Part shown: positions 1 to 7,720 of the stretch, in pieces
Layout of the letters: the number at the start of each line of letters is the position of its first letter
Numbering within the stretch: the stretch's first letter is position 1
Program-made: the position numbers and the translations under genes
Notes under the pieces: model-generated
Databases searched by the model: none
Seen by the model: only the letters and a program-made list of their open reading frames with translations
What the model was told of the DNA's origin: nothing
DNA from: Acetobacterium wieringae
Lineage (GTDB): Bacteria; Bacillota; Clostridia; Eubacteriales; Eubacteriaceae
DNA length: 64,000 nt
Direction of reading: 5' to 3'
NCBI RefSeq assembly: GCF_001766835.1
Contig: NZ_LKEU01000033.1
Span: forward strand, 186,001-250,000

Positions 1-674
1 GCCCGTTTATAACCGATCTCCGCCATGATCTGGGGCACAAAATCCAGCATTTCTTTGGAGTAGACCCCTCTGACCCCATATTGCGGCAGCGCCGGGTTTG
101 CCAGCGATGCCGAAATATTCAGCACACTGCCAAATGAAATTTGCGATAAAACCCGCCCCAAAGCTACCGGATGAACCTCCGGGCTCATCCCATTAAAAAT
201 ACCAATCCCGGCCTTTTCGATGCTTTCTTTAACCAGATCGACATTAGAATCCATATCGATACCCAGGGCTTCCAGCACATCGATGGTACCACAGACCGAG
301 GTCAAGGCCCGGGAACCGTGTTTAGCCATGGGGATTCCGGCGGCGGCGGCAATAATCGATGCCACGGTGCTGATATTGAAGGTTTTAAAACTATCCATCC
401 CGGTGCCGCAGTTATCCACAATCGGAAACTCAGTGACCGGTTCCACCTTAAAGGTATCCACTTCATAAATCGCTTCAAAACTTCCGGCCACTTCTGCCGG
501 GGTTGCCCCTTTCGCACTGAGGGCCGCTAAAAAAGCGCCCTGTTGCATGGCTGTTTGCTTATCACTTAATATTTCCATGAACATTTCTTTGGAATCATCT
601 TTTGACAGGTTTTCCTTATTGATCAGCTGGGTAATCACCTGACCATAATCTTTCATGCTGATTGTTTTTTCCAT
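1..674 (-). CDS. TrpD-like (anthranilate phosphoribosyltransferase family) protein, 3' end cut by the window edge
   Basis: The open frame runs from an ATG at 674 off the window, giving about 224 residues of a family usually 330-345 long. The N-terminal helical part is followed by DNCGTGMDSFKTFNIST and AKHGSRALTSVCGTIDVLEA, which match the phosphate/PRPP-binding GTGGD and KHGNR segments of TrpD-type class III phosphoribosyltransferases. The classic GTGGD reads GTGMD. The gene lies 75 bp after the alcohol dehydrogenase on the same strand and probably shares its cobalamin-controlled transcript. No other trp gene is visible, so tryptophan synthesis is not a safe assignment; a different nucleotide or base substrate is possible. 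Family call good, substrate unknown. Confidence 0.8.
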   Translation of the reverse strand, partial: MEKTISMKDYGQVITQLINKENLSKDDSKEMFMEILSDKQTAMQQGAFLAALSAKGATPAEVAGSFEAIYEVDTFKVEPVTEFPIVDNCGTGMDSFKTFNISTVASIIAAAAGIPMAKHGSRALTSVCGTIDVLEALGIDMDSNVDLVKESIEKAGIGIFNGMSPEVHPVALGRVLSQISFGSVLNISASLANPALPQYGVRGVYSKEMLDFVPQIMAEIGYKR

Positions 675-748
675 TTAATTGCTCCTTTAATTTTTCTTTC
701 TTATTTATTAATTCACTACTGCTTCGATCTCACTTTGACAGACGGCCA

Positions 749-1789
749 TCACTTCATCACCACAATGGTTGAATAACCATCGCTGTTTCTAATATAGTCC
801 ATTCCCCGTTCCAGTTCTTCCAGTTTGACCCGATGAGAAATAAGTGGCCGGACATCAATTTTTCTTGATTCAAGCAGGGTTTTGGCCTTTTGACTATGCT
901 TAACACTGCAGCCATAAGATCCGACTACGGTAATTTCCTTGTAGTGAATCCGGTTGATGTCCAGTTGGAAGTCTTCATTGCGGCTTAGTCCACTGAAATA
1001 ACCGAGCGTTCCCTGTTTTCTGAGGATTTCCAGGGCCAGATCAAAGGCCTCTGGCCCTGGACAGCAGGGGATTACTCCGTCGACTCCATGACCATTGCTG
1101 CATTGCTTTAACTGATCGAGCAGATCTGGCTCATCGCCGCTAAAAACGGCATCAAATCCCAAGGCTTTGCCACGGTTACGACGCTCTTCATTGGCTTCGA
1201 TCAGGATCACATTTTGGATTCCTTCCGCTTTCGCCACAAATAGGTTAAGCAGGCCCAAACGGCCGCCACCGATAATGACCAGCGCCGCTTTCCGGTTCAA
1301 CTGAAGGCGATCCTGAATGTTGACACAACAGGCCAGTGGTTCAATAAACGATATTTCTTCATAAGCCAGATCATCATTCCGAATCAGATTGACAATCTTG
1401 GATTTGATCGCCTGCTTATCAATTTTGATCACTTCCTGAAAACCACCATCAAAATTAAAGCCCATAATCTTAATCTGATCACAAAGATTATCCTGACCAC
1501 TTTTACAATAGTCGCAAACCCCACAGGAAATCCCCGGATGAATAGACACCCGTTGACCTACCGGATAACCATTTACATTTTTGCCTCTGGCAATGATCTC
1601 GCCGGCAATTTCATGTCCCAATACCCGAGGGTAAACCAGATCCCTTTGCCCCATGGTGGCACATTTTAAATCAGTTCGGCAAATATTGCAGGCTCTGACC
1701 TGCACCAGAATCTCGTGATCTCCACATACCGGCATGTCCTGGTCTCTTATCACCAATTCTCCCGGTCTTTCCAATACCACTGCTTTCAA
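749..1789 (-). CDS. Zinc-dependent medium-chain alcohol/polyol dehydrogenase
   Basis: This 346-residue protein has the full MDR layout. The catalytic zinc ligands appear as CNICRTD near residue 37 and GHEIAGE near residue 60. The structural zinc site is CGVCDYCKSGQDNLC near 91-105, and the Rossmann motif is IIGGGRLGLLNL near 173. It resembles threonine/sorbitol dehydrogenases but the substrate cannot be read from sequence. The start is a TTG at 1789 preceded by GGAGGGACGA, a strong ribosome-binding site; no ATG is better placed. A cobalamin riboswitch and a terminator lie just upstream, so expression is probably low when cobalamin is plentiful. A TrpD-like gene follows. A role in cobamide synthesis, such as aminopropanol linker formation, is only a hypothesis. 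Confidence 0.85.
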   Translation of the reverse strand: MKAVVLERPGELVIRDQDMPVCGDHEILVQVRACNICRTDLKCATMGQRDLVYPRVLGHEIAGEIIARGKNVNGYPVGQRVSIHPGISCGVCDYCKSGQDNLCDQIKIMGFNFDGGFQEVIKIDKQAIKSKIVNLIRNDDLAYEEISFIEPLACCVNIQDRLQLNRKAALVIIGGGRLGLLNLFVAKAEGIQNVILIEANEERRNRGKALGFDAVFSGDEPDLLDQLKQCSNGHGVDGVIPCCPGPEAFDLALEILRKQGTLGYFSGLSRNEDFQLDINRIHYKEITVVGSYGCSVKHSQKAKTLLESRKIDVRPLISHRVKLEELERGMDYIRNSDGYSTIVVMK

Positions 1790-1845
1790 TTCGTCCCTCC
1801 CTTATTCTTTTGCTGCTTATAATCGCTATCTAAGCCTATTTAAAA

Positions 1846-1877
1846 CAAAAAAAAGCCACGCCAACAAAGCGTAGACT
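1846..1877 (-). terminator. Intrinsic terminator, probable expression platform of the cobalamin riboswitch
   Basis: Read on the minus strand, AGTC-T-ACGC pairs with GCGTGGCT around a TTTGTTG loop and is followed by a run of T. It lies between the riboswitch and the TTG start of the dehydrogenase gene, the expected place for a transcription-attenuating hairpin. Confidence 0.7.
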
Positions 1878-1902
1878 TTCCACATCTCTCATCATCTAAT
1901 TC

Positions 1903-2055
1903 TCCGGCAGGTCTTCTGACTCATGATCCTCATCGCTGTCGCCTTCCCATTTTTTAAACAGTGGCATCTTGACAGAAATTCCCAATTTACAGCGGCGGGC
2001 CCGTATAAGCTTCTCACTTATTTTCCTATTCTCCCCGAGGGGCACCTGAAAATGA
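1903..2055 (-). promoter_or_regulatory. Cobalamin (B12) riboswitch
   Basis: The minus strand shows the ordered hallmarks of the cobalamin aptamer: GGTGCCCCTCGGGGAGAAT at the 5' side, a GGGCCCGCCGCTGT segment at the B12-box position, and the 3' end GTCAGAAGACCTGCC, close to the usual GCCAGGAGACCTGCC. A TATAAT-like -10 lies upstream at 2072-2077. The following terminator and dehydrogenase gene indicate an OFF switch under high cobalamin. Confidence 0.88.
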
Positions 2056-2151
2056 TTATTTAATTTGACTTATTATATCATAATTGCAATCCCCAATAAA
2101 ACACCTTTTTGGCAACTTCAATAAATGATTCTGCCTGACAATGGGTTTTAT

Positions 2152-3129
2152 TTATTCGGATTCTTGCTTCACTGCAACCCCTTCCTCCAGACAGATCTCC
2201 ATCCCCGCATCGCTGCTGATGCTCTCAAAGATGACATCGCCCTGATTGTTTGTTAAACGCAGCCAAACCTTGGCCGTAATACTCTCGACAATCTCGCGAT
2301 CCATCAGTCCATCCACCGGTGCCCGCAGCCGACCGCCACTGGCCATCTGCGCTTTAAAAGCGAGGGCCCCATTCGGACCTTCAAGTTCCCCAGCGCAGGT
2401 TCCCTTTGTGGTATCAACTTCCCATTTCTCCAGCCGGGAAAAATTATAGGTAGCAAAACGCCGGGTAATCCCGTTAAAATCAGTGAAGTAAGCAAAGAAA
2501 CCGGGAAACGCCATCCCTAAAAAAGGAATATTCGCCCGTGAAAAGACAAATGATGCATTTCCCCCATCAAAATGACTGGCCTGAAGCCAGAGATAGGTTT
2601 TGGGAAAAGATCGACCATAATCTTTTTCAATATAACCGACCCCACCATTAAAATCGAGAATCTCGCCATCCAGCTCAATATCACCCTTTATTTCATGATA
2701 TAAATGGATAATAGCGTGGTAGCATTCCATAAAGGGCAGTATACCAAAGGGCCCCATGATCCCCGGGTGCCTTAAACCCTTGGGAAAGGGATGGCTATTG
2801 TGAAAGGTCAACCGCCCTTTGATACTGCCTTCCGCCGTTCCGACATTTAGCGATAACCCCTGGGCGTTAAAACTATTATTCTCAATTTCCACATCAAACC
2901 GATCCGTTTTGGCATTGAACTCGGGATAGGGAAAATGATGATACCAGGTTTTTCCGGTGACAGCATTGATGACCTGGATAAAAGCCTGCCGGTTCCCCTG
3001 GGGATCGATGGCCATTCCCGGAATAATGGCAATGGCATGTTTGCGATCGGCGCTGATACATTTAAAATACCAGCCTTCAAAATAGCGGCGTTTTTTGTTT
3101 TTTCCCTGAAAATAAGCCTGCTTAATCAT
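2152..3129 (-). CDS. Tocopherol-cyclase-like (VTE1/PF14249-type) protein
   Basis: This 325-residue soluble protein resembles the tocopherol cyclase family. It carries the N-terminal KKRRYFEGWYFKC motif near residue 12, the PYPEF and HNSHPFPKG segments, GIMGPFGILPFMECYHAI near 130-147, and GYIEKDYGRSFPKTYLWLQA near 170-190. The start chosen is ATG 3129 behind AAAGGAAAAGATTG; a TTG one codon earlier is possible. In plants VTE1 closes the chroman ring of tocopherol. The family shares a lipocalin-like fold with CrtC-type carotenoid hydratases, so a hydration or cyclisation of an isoprenoid is a reasonable alternative. It is the last gene of the crt/VTE-like operon, 42 bp after the DUF92 gene. True substrate unknown; homogentisate-derived tocopherol is unlikely in an anaerobe. 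Confidence 0.75.
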   Translation of the reverse strand: MIKQAYFQGKNKKRRYFEGWYFKCISADRKHAIAIIPGMAIDPQGNRQAFIQVINAVTGKTWYHHFPYPEFNAKTDRFDVEIENNSFNAQGLSLNVGTAEGSIKGRLTFHNSHPFPKGLRHPGIMGPFGILPFMECYHAIIHLYHEIKGDIELDGEILDFNGGVGYIEKDYGRSFPKTYLWLQASHFDGGNASFVFSRANIPFLGMAFPGFFAYFTDFNGITRRFATYNFSRLEKWEVDTTKGTCAGELEGPNGALAFKAQMASGGRLRAPVDGLMDREIVESITAKVWLRLTNNQGDVIFESISSDAGMEICLEEGVAVKQESE

Positions 3130-3171
3130 CAATCTTTTCCTTTCCTCAAAACGATTGCCCCATCCCGGCCG

Positions 3172-4026
3172 TTACTGCAGCTGGACAAAAAGCAGTACCA
3201 GGCTGGCGGCCAGCAATGAACTGGCAAAATTAACAAAGTCATTGTTGACAAAGGCCAGCCCACTATAAAGCTGATTGGGCTTATTATTATCCACCGGTTT
3301 TTCGGTCAGCTCACCGGTTTCATGGCTGATATATTTGGCCTGGAAAGCAGCACCCATAAAGCTATCCAGTACTGATCCCAGTAGCCCGCCAAAGGTAATC
3401 ATCAGGATTTGCATTAATAAAAGCACCCCACTGTTGCCTGCCGCCAACTGGTAAAGACCATAGGTCAAGGCTACCACGGCCGACCCACCCAGCGAAGCCA
3501 AAAAACCCAGCGGACTGACTCCCCCGGAAAGTCCGGGGCTGACCGGTTTTAAGGTAAGTAACGAAACCGGGGCCTTCTTACTGAGAATCCCGATTTCCGA
3601 AGCCCAGGTATCGGCATTGCAGGCCGCAAAGGATGCCGCCACTGCCACCAGATAGGCGGGGTTTTGCGATAAGGCAAAGGGAATCGCCATAATCAGTGCG
3701 GCCCCACCATTGGCGCCCACTTGAACCAGATCCCGGGGGCCGGACTTGGCATGCATCCGAACCTCAATGGGATCTTTCAAGCTGGCTTTGAAATGCGATA
3801 AAAAGGTGGAGCTGAAAAAAAATACCATCAGTAACATTAAAAACAGCGTCCCTCCGGCCAGGTAAAGGCTGACGGCCAGAAAGAAGGCTCCCAGCGCCGC
3901 CGATAGGGTTAAGGCATTGCGCCTTAAGGCAAAAACAGAAACCGCCAGCGACAAAAAAATATATATCACGTGTTCCAGGGTCGATCCGGTCTGAGCTGCC
4001 AGACTATACTGTGTTAAATTTTCCAC
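3172..4026 (-). CDS. DUF92 family membrane protein, VTE6 (phytyl-phosphate kinase)-like
   Basis: This is a 284-residue protein with about seven membrane segments. The diagnostic DUF92 stretch is clear: NADTWASEIGILSKK near residue 140, then LKPVSPGLSGGVSPLG. Plant VTE6 of this family is reported to phosphorylate phytyl phosphate to the diphosphate. The start is a GTG at 4026 with GGAGG seven bases upstream; an upstream ATG at 4071 lies inside the preceding gene and lacks a ribosome-binding site. The gene starts 13 bp after the VTE5-like gene. Pairing of the two predicts stepwise phosphorylation of a prenol to a prenyl diphosphate, perhaps feeding the adjacent synthase. Family sure; reaction inferred. 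Confidence 0.8.
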   Translation of the reverse strand: MENLTQYSLAAQTGSTLEHVIYIFLSLAVSVFALRRNALTLSAALGAFFLAVSLYLAGGTLFLMLLMVFFFSSTFLSHFKASLKDPIEVRMHAKSGPRDLVQVGANGGAALIMAIPFALSQNPAYLVAVAASFAACNADTWASEIGILSKKAPVSLLTLKPVSPGLSGGVSPLGFLASLGGSAVVALTYGLYQLAAGNSGVLLLMQILMITFGGLLGSVLDSFMGAAFQAKYISHETGELTEKPVDNNKPNQLYSGLAFVNNDFVNFASSLLAASLVLLFVQLQ

Positions 4027-4039
4027 TTTGCACCTCCAA

Positions 4040-4702
4040 TCAGACAAATAAAAAATAATAGGCTCCGGCACTGACCAGAGGCACAGTCAGATTATCGAGC
4101 CCCAACGGGGTTGCGGCTTCCAGCACGGTTGCCAGCAGCGCTAGGGTAATGGCTGGGATCAGTACCTGAGGCTGACCAGTTGCTGCCAGCAGGAGTGTCG
4201 TCACCAGAAACGAAGCGCCCAGCATGGTCAGACTGCCCGACAACGTTTTTTCGGAACCGAAGATTTGATACGGCCACTTTGGCCACCGGGTTCCCACCAC
4301 GGCAGCCAGACCATCGCCGTAACCCATAATCAGAATCCCCACGCCGCCAACCACCAGGTTATTAAGCGGCCCAAAGGTAATCAGGGCCAGCAGCAATAGT
4401 GAAATGGCATAGTAGACCGTACCCAAATCACCCTTTCCGCCCCCCCGTTCCATTGACGAAAAGATCTGAAAACGATAGGACAGATAATTCAGGATCACAA
4501 AACAAGCCGGTACCACCGCTGCCCAAAAGGGGCTGTCAAAAAAGACCATCGCCAGCAGCCACCAGTTACAAACCAGAATATGAACCGCCTTGCGGCTGGC
4601 TTCCTTGCCGAAGCGCTCCAAAAATTTTGCCAGAAAAATCACACCAAACACATAGATAAACGAAACGACGATTCCCAGAATATTATTCCAGATATTTTCC
4701 AT
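4040..4702 (-). CDS. Phytol/dolichol kinase-like membrane protein (VTE5/SEC59 family)
   Basis: The 220-residue protein has about seven hydrophobic helices. Family signatures are RKAVHILVCNWW near residue 37, GYGDGLAAVVG near 127, and GSEKTLSGSLTM near 150, corresponding to the CTP-using kinase motif of dolichol and phytol kinases. The start is ATG 4702 after GGGAGGCATAAA, 23 bp behind the prenyl synthase gene; longer frames run into that gene. Known relatives phosphorylate long-chain prenols such as phytol, farnesol or dolichol with CTP. The following gene is VTE6-like, the enzyme of the next step in plants. Alternative: a phosphatidate cytidylyltransferase-type function. The prenol substrate is not known. 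Confidence 0.8.
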   Translation of the reverse strand: MENIWNNILGIVVSFIYVFGVIFLAKFLERFGKEASRKAVHILVCNWWLLAMVFFDSPFWAAVVPACFVILNYLSYRFQIFSSMERGGGKGDLGTVYYAISLLLLALITFGPLNNLVVGGVGILIMGYGDGLAAVVGTRWPKWPYQIFGSEKTLSGSLTMLGASFLVTTLLLAATGQPQVLIPAITLALLATVLEAATPLGLDNLTVPLVSAGAYYFLFV

Positions 4703-4725
4703 TTTATGCCTCCCTTCTCTGTCAC

Positions 4726-5586
4726 TTATTGCCCAAAAGATGTCAGCTGTTTGTTGGCCGAAATATAGAGCAAGGCCTTTTCCCATTTGGGCACATAAAT
4801 CCGCCGATCCAATAAGTGATACCGGGCTTGCCGACACCGTTTTAAAATTTTACTGTAATAAAGCAGCGACAACAACACTGGCAACCGGGCTTTTTTATCA
4901 AACACCGCCAGATTTGTTGTGATTTTTTGATAGCGGCTTTCCGCTTCAGTGGCAAGGTACTCCCATAGCTGGATCAACTCCGAGCTTGGCTCCGGTCCAG
5001 CCAAATCCTCGGGACTAACGCCCCAGGCGCTCATTAAATCCTCGGGCAGATAAATTCGCTGCAAGCGATAGTCGGTGCCCACATCACGCAAAATATTGGT
5101 CAGCTGCATGGCAATCCCCAGTTCCACCGACAAGGCCTCTGCTTCCATGGTTACCGGCTCCGCCAACAGCGGACAAAGCATTAAACCTACTGTACCCGCC
5201 ACCAGGTAGCAATAGTCAAGCAGATGATTAAAGGTCTCCGGCTGTTTAAATTCAACATCCTGAAGCTGACCAATCAGCATTTCCTGAAAAGGTCGGATAT
5301 TTAGCGGAAAATGGTCAAACGCCCAGCGCAATGCCCGCCACATCGGTTCATCCGGGGTTTCTCCGGCCTCAAAAGCTGCCAGCTTGACCGCCATCGCTTT
5401 AACCACCTCCGGATTGTTATCGACATCAATGGCGTCATCGGCAATCCGGCAGAAGGCATAAATGGCAAACACCGCCTGGGCCTGTTCTCGGGGTAATTTT
5501 TGGAAGGCTCGATAAAAACTGCTGGAATTATTTTGAATCAGGGTTTCGCACCAGTTTAAATCCTTTTGAATCGCTTCTTCGATCAT
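4726..5586 (-). CDS. crtM: Squalene/phytoene synthase family protein (CrtM/CrtB-like)
   Basis: This 286-residue enzyme joins two prenyl diphosphates head to head. Both aspartate-rich motifs are present: AFCRIADDAIDVD near residue 46 and NILRDVGTDYRLQRIYLPED near 164-183, with the SSSFYRAF substrate-binding start near 21. Length fits CrtM, CrtB and HpnC/D. The start codon overlaps the stop of the desaturase gene (ATGA at 5583-5586), implying translational coupling. Whether it makes C30 dehydrosqualene, C30 squalene or C40 phytoene cannot be decided by eye; the CrtN-like neighbour favours a C30 carotenoid. The symbol is by family and context only. Confidence 0.87.
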   Translation of the reverse strand: MIEEAIQKDLNWCETLIQNNSSSFYRAFQKLPREQAQAVFAIYAFCRIADDAIDVDNNPEVVKAMAVKLAAFEAGETPDEPMWRALRWAFDHFPLNIRPFQEMLIGQLQDVEFKQPETFNHLLDYCYLVAGTVGLMLCPLLAEPVTMEAEALSVELGIAMQLTNILRDVGTDYRLQRIYLPEDLMSAWGVSPEDLAGPEPSSELIQLWEYLATEAESRYQKITTNLAVFDKKARLPVLLSLLYYSKILKRCRQARYHLLDRRIYVPKWEKALLYISANKQLTSFGQ

Positions 5587-7082
5587 TTTAAATCCCTCAC
5601 CACTTCGGCCACGGTAATCTTGGCCGAGGTCAATACAATCGGCACACCCGCCCCGGGATGGGCGCTGGAACCGGTAAAATACAGGTTTTGATACTTCATC
5701 GCCTTGGGCTGAGGCCGCCAGTAATTGCTCTGCAAAAGGGTTGGCCGCAGCCCAAAGGTCGCTCCGAACAGAGCATTGAAGTCATCCCGGAAATCAAGGG
5801 GGGTATAGTTTTTTTCAAAGATGATATGGTCTTCAAAATCTGCCAGGGGTTTGATCTGGCGAATTTTATCCATGGCCTGTTGACGGTAGCCAGCCACGAC
5901 CTGCTGATCGTTCCAGTCCAGTGGGCCATCTTTTAAATTGGGTACCGGCACCAGGACATAAAGGCCCAGTTGCCCCGGAGGGGCCAGGCTCTCATCCAGT
6001 AGCGCCGGTGCATAAACATAGATGGACGGATCCCCCGGAAAGCGTCCGGCAAAAATATCGTCAAGATTTCCTTTAAAATCCTGTGAAAAAACCAGATTGT
6101 GAACGTTGAGGCCGGGAAAGTCCCGTTTGTCGAGACCCAGATAGAGCATGTAGGCTGAACAGGAATAGTCCAGCGCCTCGACCTTGGTGGGTTGATATTT
6201 TTTGTGTCTGAAATCATCTGGCAGTAGGACTTTCATGGCATAGGGAAAATCCGCCGAACAAACCACCCCATCAGCGGTTTGCTCCTGACCCCCAACGGTG
6301 ACACTACGAGCCCGGTTTCCATCAAAATTAATCCGCTCAACCGGGGCATTAAGAACCAGCTTACCGCCCATTTCCAAAAACAGTTTTTCCATCGCCAGGG
6401 CCATGGCCCGCATTCCACCTTTTAAAAACCAGACTCCATAGGTCAGTTCAATCATAGGAATGATCGTATAGATCGAAGGCCCGTTAAAGGGCGAGATGCC
6501 AATATAAAGGGTCTGAAAGCTCAGCAGTTCCTTGAGCTTTTGATCCTTGACAAACTTCCCGACCGAGTCAAAAGCATTGTCAAAGGTGCGCAGCCGCAGC
6601 CCCGCCAGTAGGGTTTTCGGATTATAAAAATCACTGGCGTTGCGGAACGAACGCTCAATAAAATGTTCCTTGGCCACCAGGTAGCGTTGATAGACATCGG
6701 CCAGATAGGCCAGATAACCCTGGGTTTCTGCTTCACCCACCGACTCCAGGGTTTTAATCAAGCTGCTTAGTTCTGAAGACGCCTCATGGGTGGTGCCATC
6801 GCCAAAATATACCTTGTAAATGGGATCCAGCCGTTCCATCTGGAGATAATCGGCCGGATTCCGGCCACAAACACTAAAGACTTCATTATATATCTGGGGC
6901 ATCATCAAGATGGTCGGGCCCAGATCAAAGGTAAAACCCTCTCCGGAAATGACCCCCATCCGTCCCCCGACCTGGTCATTTTTCTCATATAGCTCAACTT
7001 CAAAACCCTCATTTAACAACCGCAGGGCGCTGGCGAGGCCACTGACTCCAGCTCCGATGACGATGATCTTCTTTCTGCTCAT
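5583..7082 (-). CDS. crtN: Phytoene/dehydrosqualene desaturase (CrtI/CrtN family)
   Basis: The 499-residue flavoprotein starts with the dinucleotide-binding motif IIVIGAGVSGLASALRLL and the EKNDQVGGRMG segment. It ends with YFTGSSAHPGAGVPIVLTSAKI, the C-terminal signature of bacterial carotene desaturases. CrtI/CrtN enzymes introduce double bases-conjugated bonds into phytoene or dehydrosqualene using FAD; some can work anaerobically with quinone-type acceptors. The ATG at 7082 follows GAAGGGATGAGAAAG. It is the first gene of a five-gene operon whose later members are crtM-like, VTE5-like, VTE6-like and VTE1-like. A terminator at 7135-7160 separates it from the peroxiredoxin gene upstream. 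C30 versus C40 specificity is unknown. Confidence 0.88.
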   Translation of the reverse strand: MSRKKIIVIGAGVSGLASALRLLNEGFEVELYEKNDQVGGRMGVISGEGFTFDLGPTILMMPQIYNEVFSVCGRNPADYLQMERLDPIYKVYFGDGTTHEASSELSSLIKTLESVGEAETQGYLAYLADVYQRYLVAKEHFIERSFRNASDFYNPKTLLAGLRLRTFDNAFDSVGKFVKDQKLKELLSFQTLYIGISPFNGPSIYTIIPMIELTYGVWFLKGGMRAMALAMEKLFLEMGGKLVLNAPVERINFDGNRARSVTVGGQEQTADGVVCSADFPYAMKVLLPDDFRHKKYQPTKVEALDYSCSAYMLYLGLDKRDFPGLNVHNLVFSQDFKGNLDDIFAGRFPGDPSIYVYAPALLDESLAPPGQLGLYVLVPVPNLKDGPLDWNDQQVVAGYRQQAMDKIRQIKPLADFEDHIIFEKNYTPLDFRDDFNALFGATFGLRPTLLQSNYWRPQPKAMKYQNLYFTGSSAHPGAGVPIVLTSAKITVAEVVRDLK

Positions 7083-7134
7083 ACTTTCTCATCCCTTCAT
7101 TTCAAATCTGTTTGTTTTTATACCCGAAACAATT

Positions 7135-7160
7135 CAAAAAACACCCTGGTTACCCAGGGT
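7135..7160 (-). terminator. Intrinsic terminator after the peroxiredoxin gene
   Basis: On the minus strand ACCCTGG-GTAA-CCAGGGT is followed by GTTTTTT. It isolates the carotenoid-type operon from the genes upstream, so that operon needs its own promoter in the short gap 7083-7134. Confidence 0.75.
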
Positions 7161-7236
7161 ATCGGCAGGCTGAAACCTTTCCCAAACAGTTTTTCGATCC
7201 AGGGGACTCAGCGCTATATAAAATGCGACTGGTTTA

Positions 7237-7692
7237 TTATAGTTTTCCCAATACTTCTTCCACATCCGGCAAGGTTCGGATTTCATATTTTTTAACCCAG
7301 ATCACCATCCCCACTTCATTGATCAGGATATTGGCCCGTTTGGAAGCGCCATGTTCGGGGCTGAAGATCCCATAGGCCCGGGCAACCGCCCCCAGGGGAT
7401 TAAAATCCGAGAGGATCTTGAGCTGTTTTAGACATAACGCCCGGGCCCATACTGATTTGCATGGCTGGGGATCAACACTGAGACCCAATACCACGGTGTT
7501 CTTTTCGGCAAAACGATCGGCATTGCGATCAAGGGAACGCATCTGATCGGTGCATACCGAGGTCCAGGCCAAAGGATGCCAGGATAAAAGCACCTTTTTC
7601 CCTTTAAACTGACTCAGGGTGACCAGCTCCCCATTTTGATCCACCAACGCAAAATCTGGCGCCATGGCCCCTAATTGAATGATCTCTGTCAT
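7237..7692 (-). CDS. Peroxiredoxin (AhpC/TSA family)
   Basis: A 151-residue thiol peroxidase with the peroxidatic cysteine in PLAWTSVCTDQM near residue 44, matching the PxxxTxxC signature. A second cysteine pair at DPQPCKS and ALCLKQL could supply a resolving residue. The start is ATG 7692 with GGAGGAATCAGAT upstream; the longer frame runs into the preceding gene and is rejected. It lies 28 bp behind the GGDEF/HD-GYP gene and probably shares its transcript. The role is reduction of peroxides with a thioredoxin- or rubredoxin-type donor, useful to an anaerobe meeting oxygen. Confidence 0.88.
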   Translation of the reverse strand: MTEIIQLGAMAPDFALVDQNGELVTLSQFKGKKVLLSWHPLAWTSVCTDQMRSLDRNADRFAEKNTVVLGLSVDPQPCKSVWARALCLKQLKILSDFNPLGAVARAYGIFSPEHGASKRANILINEVGMVIWVKKYEIRTLPDVEEVLGKL

Positions 7693-7720
7693 ATCTGATT
7701 CCTCCTTAAATTTATTATGG

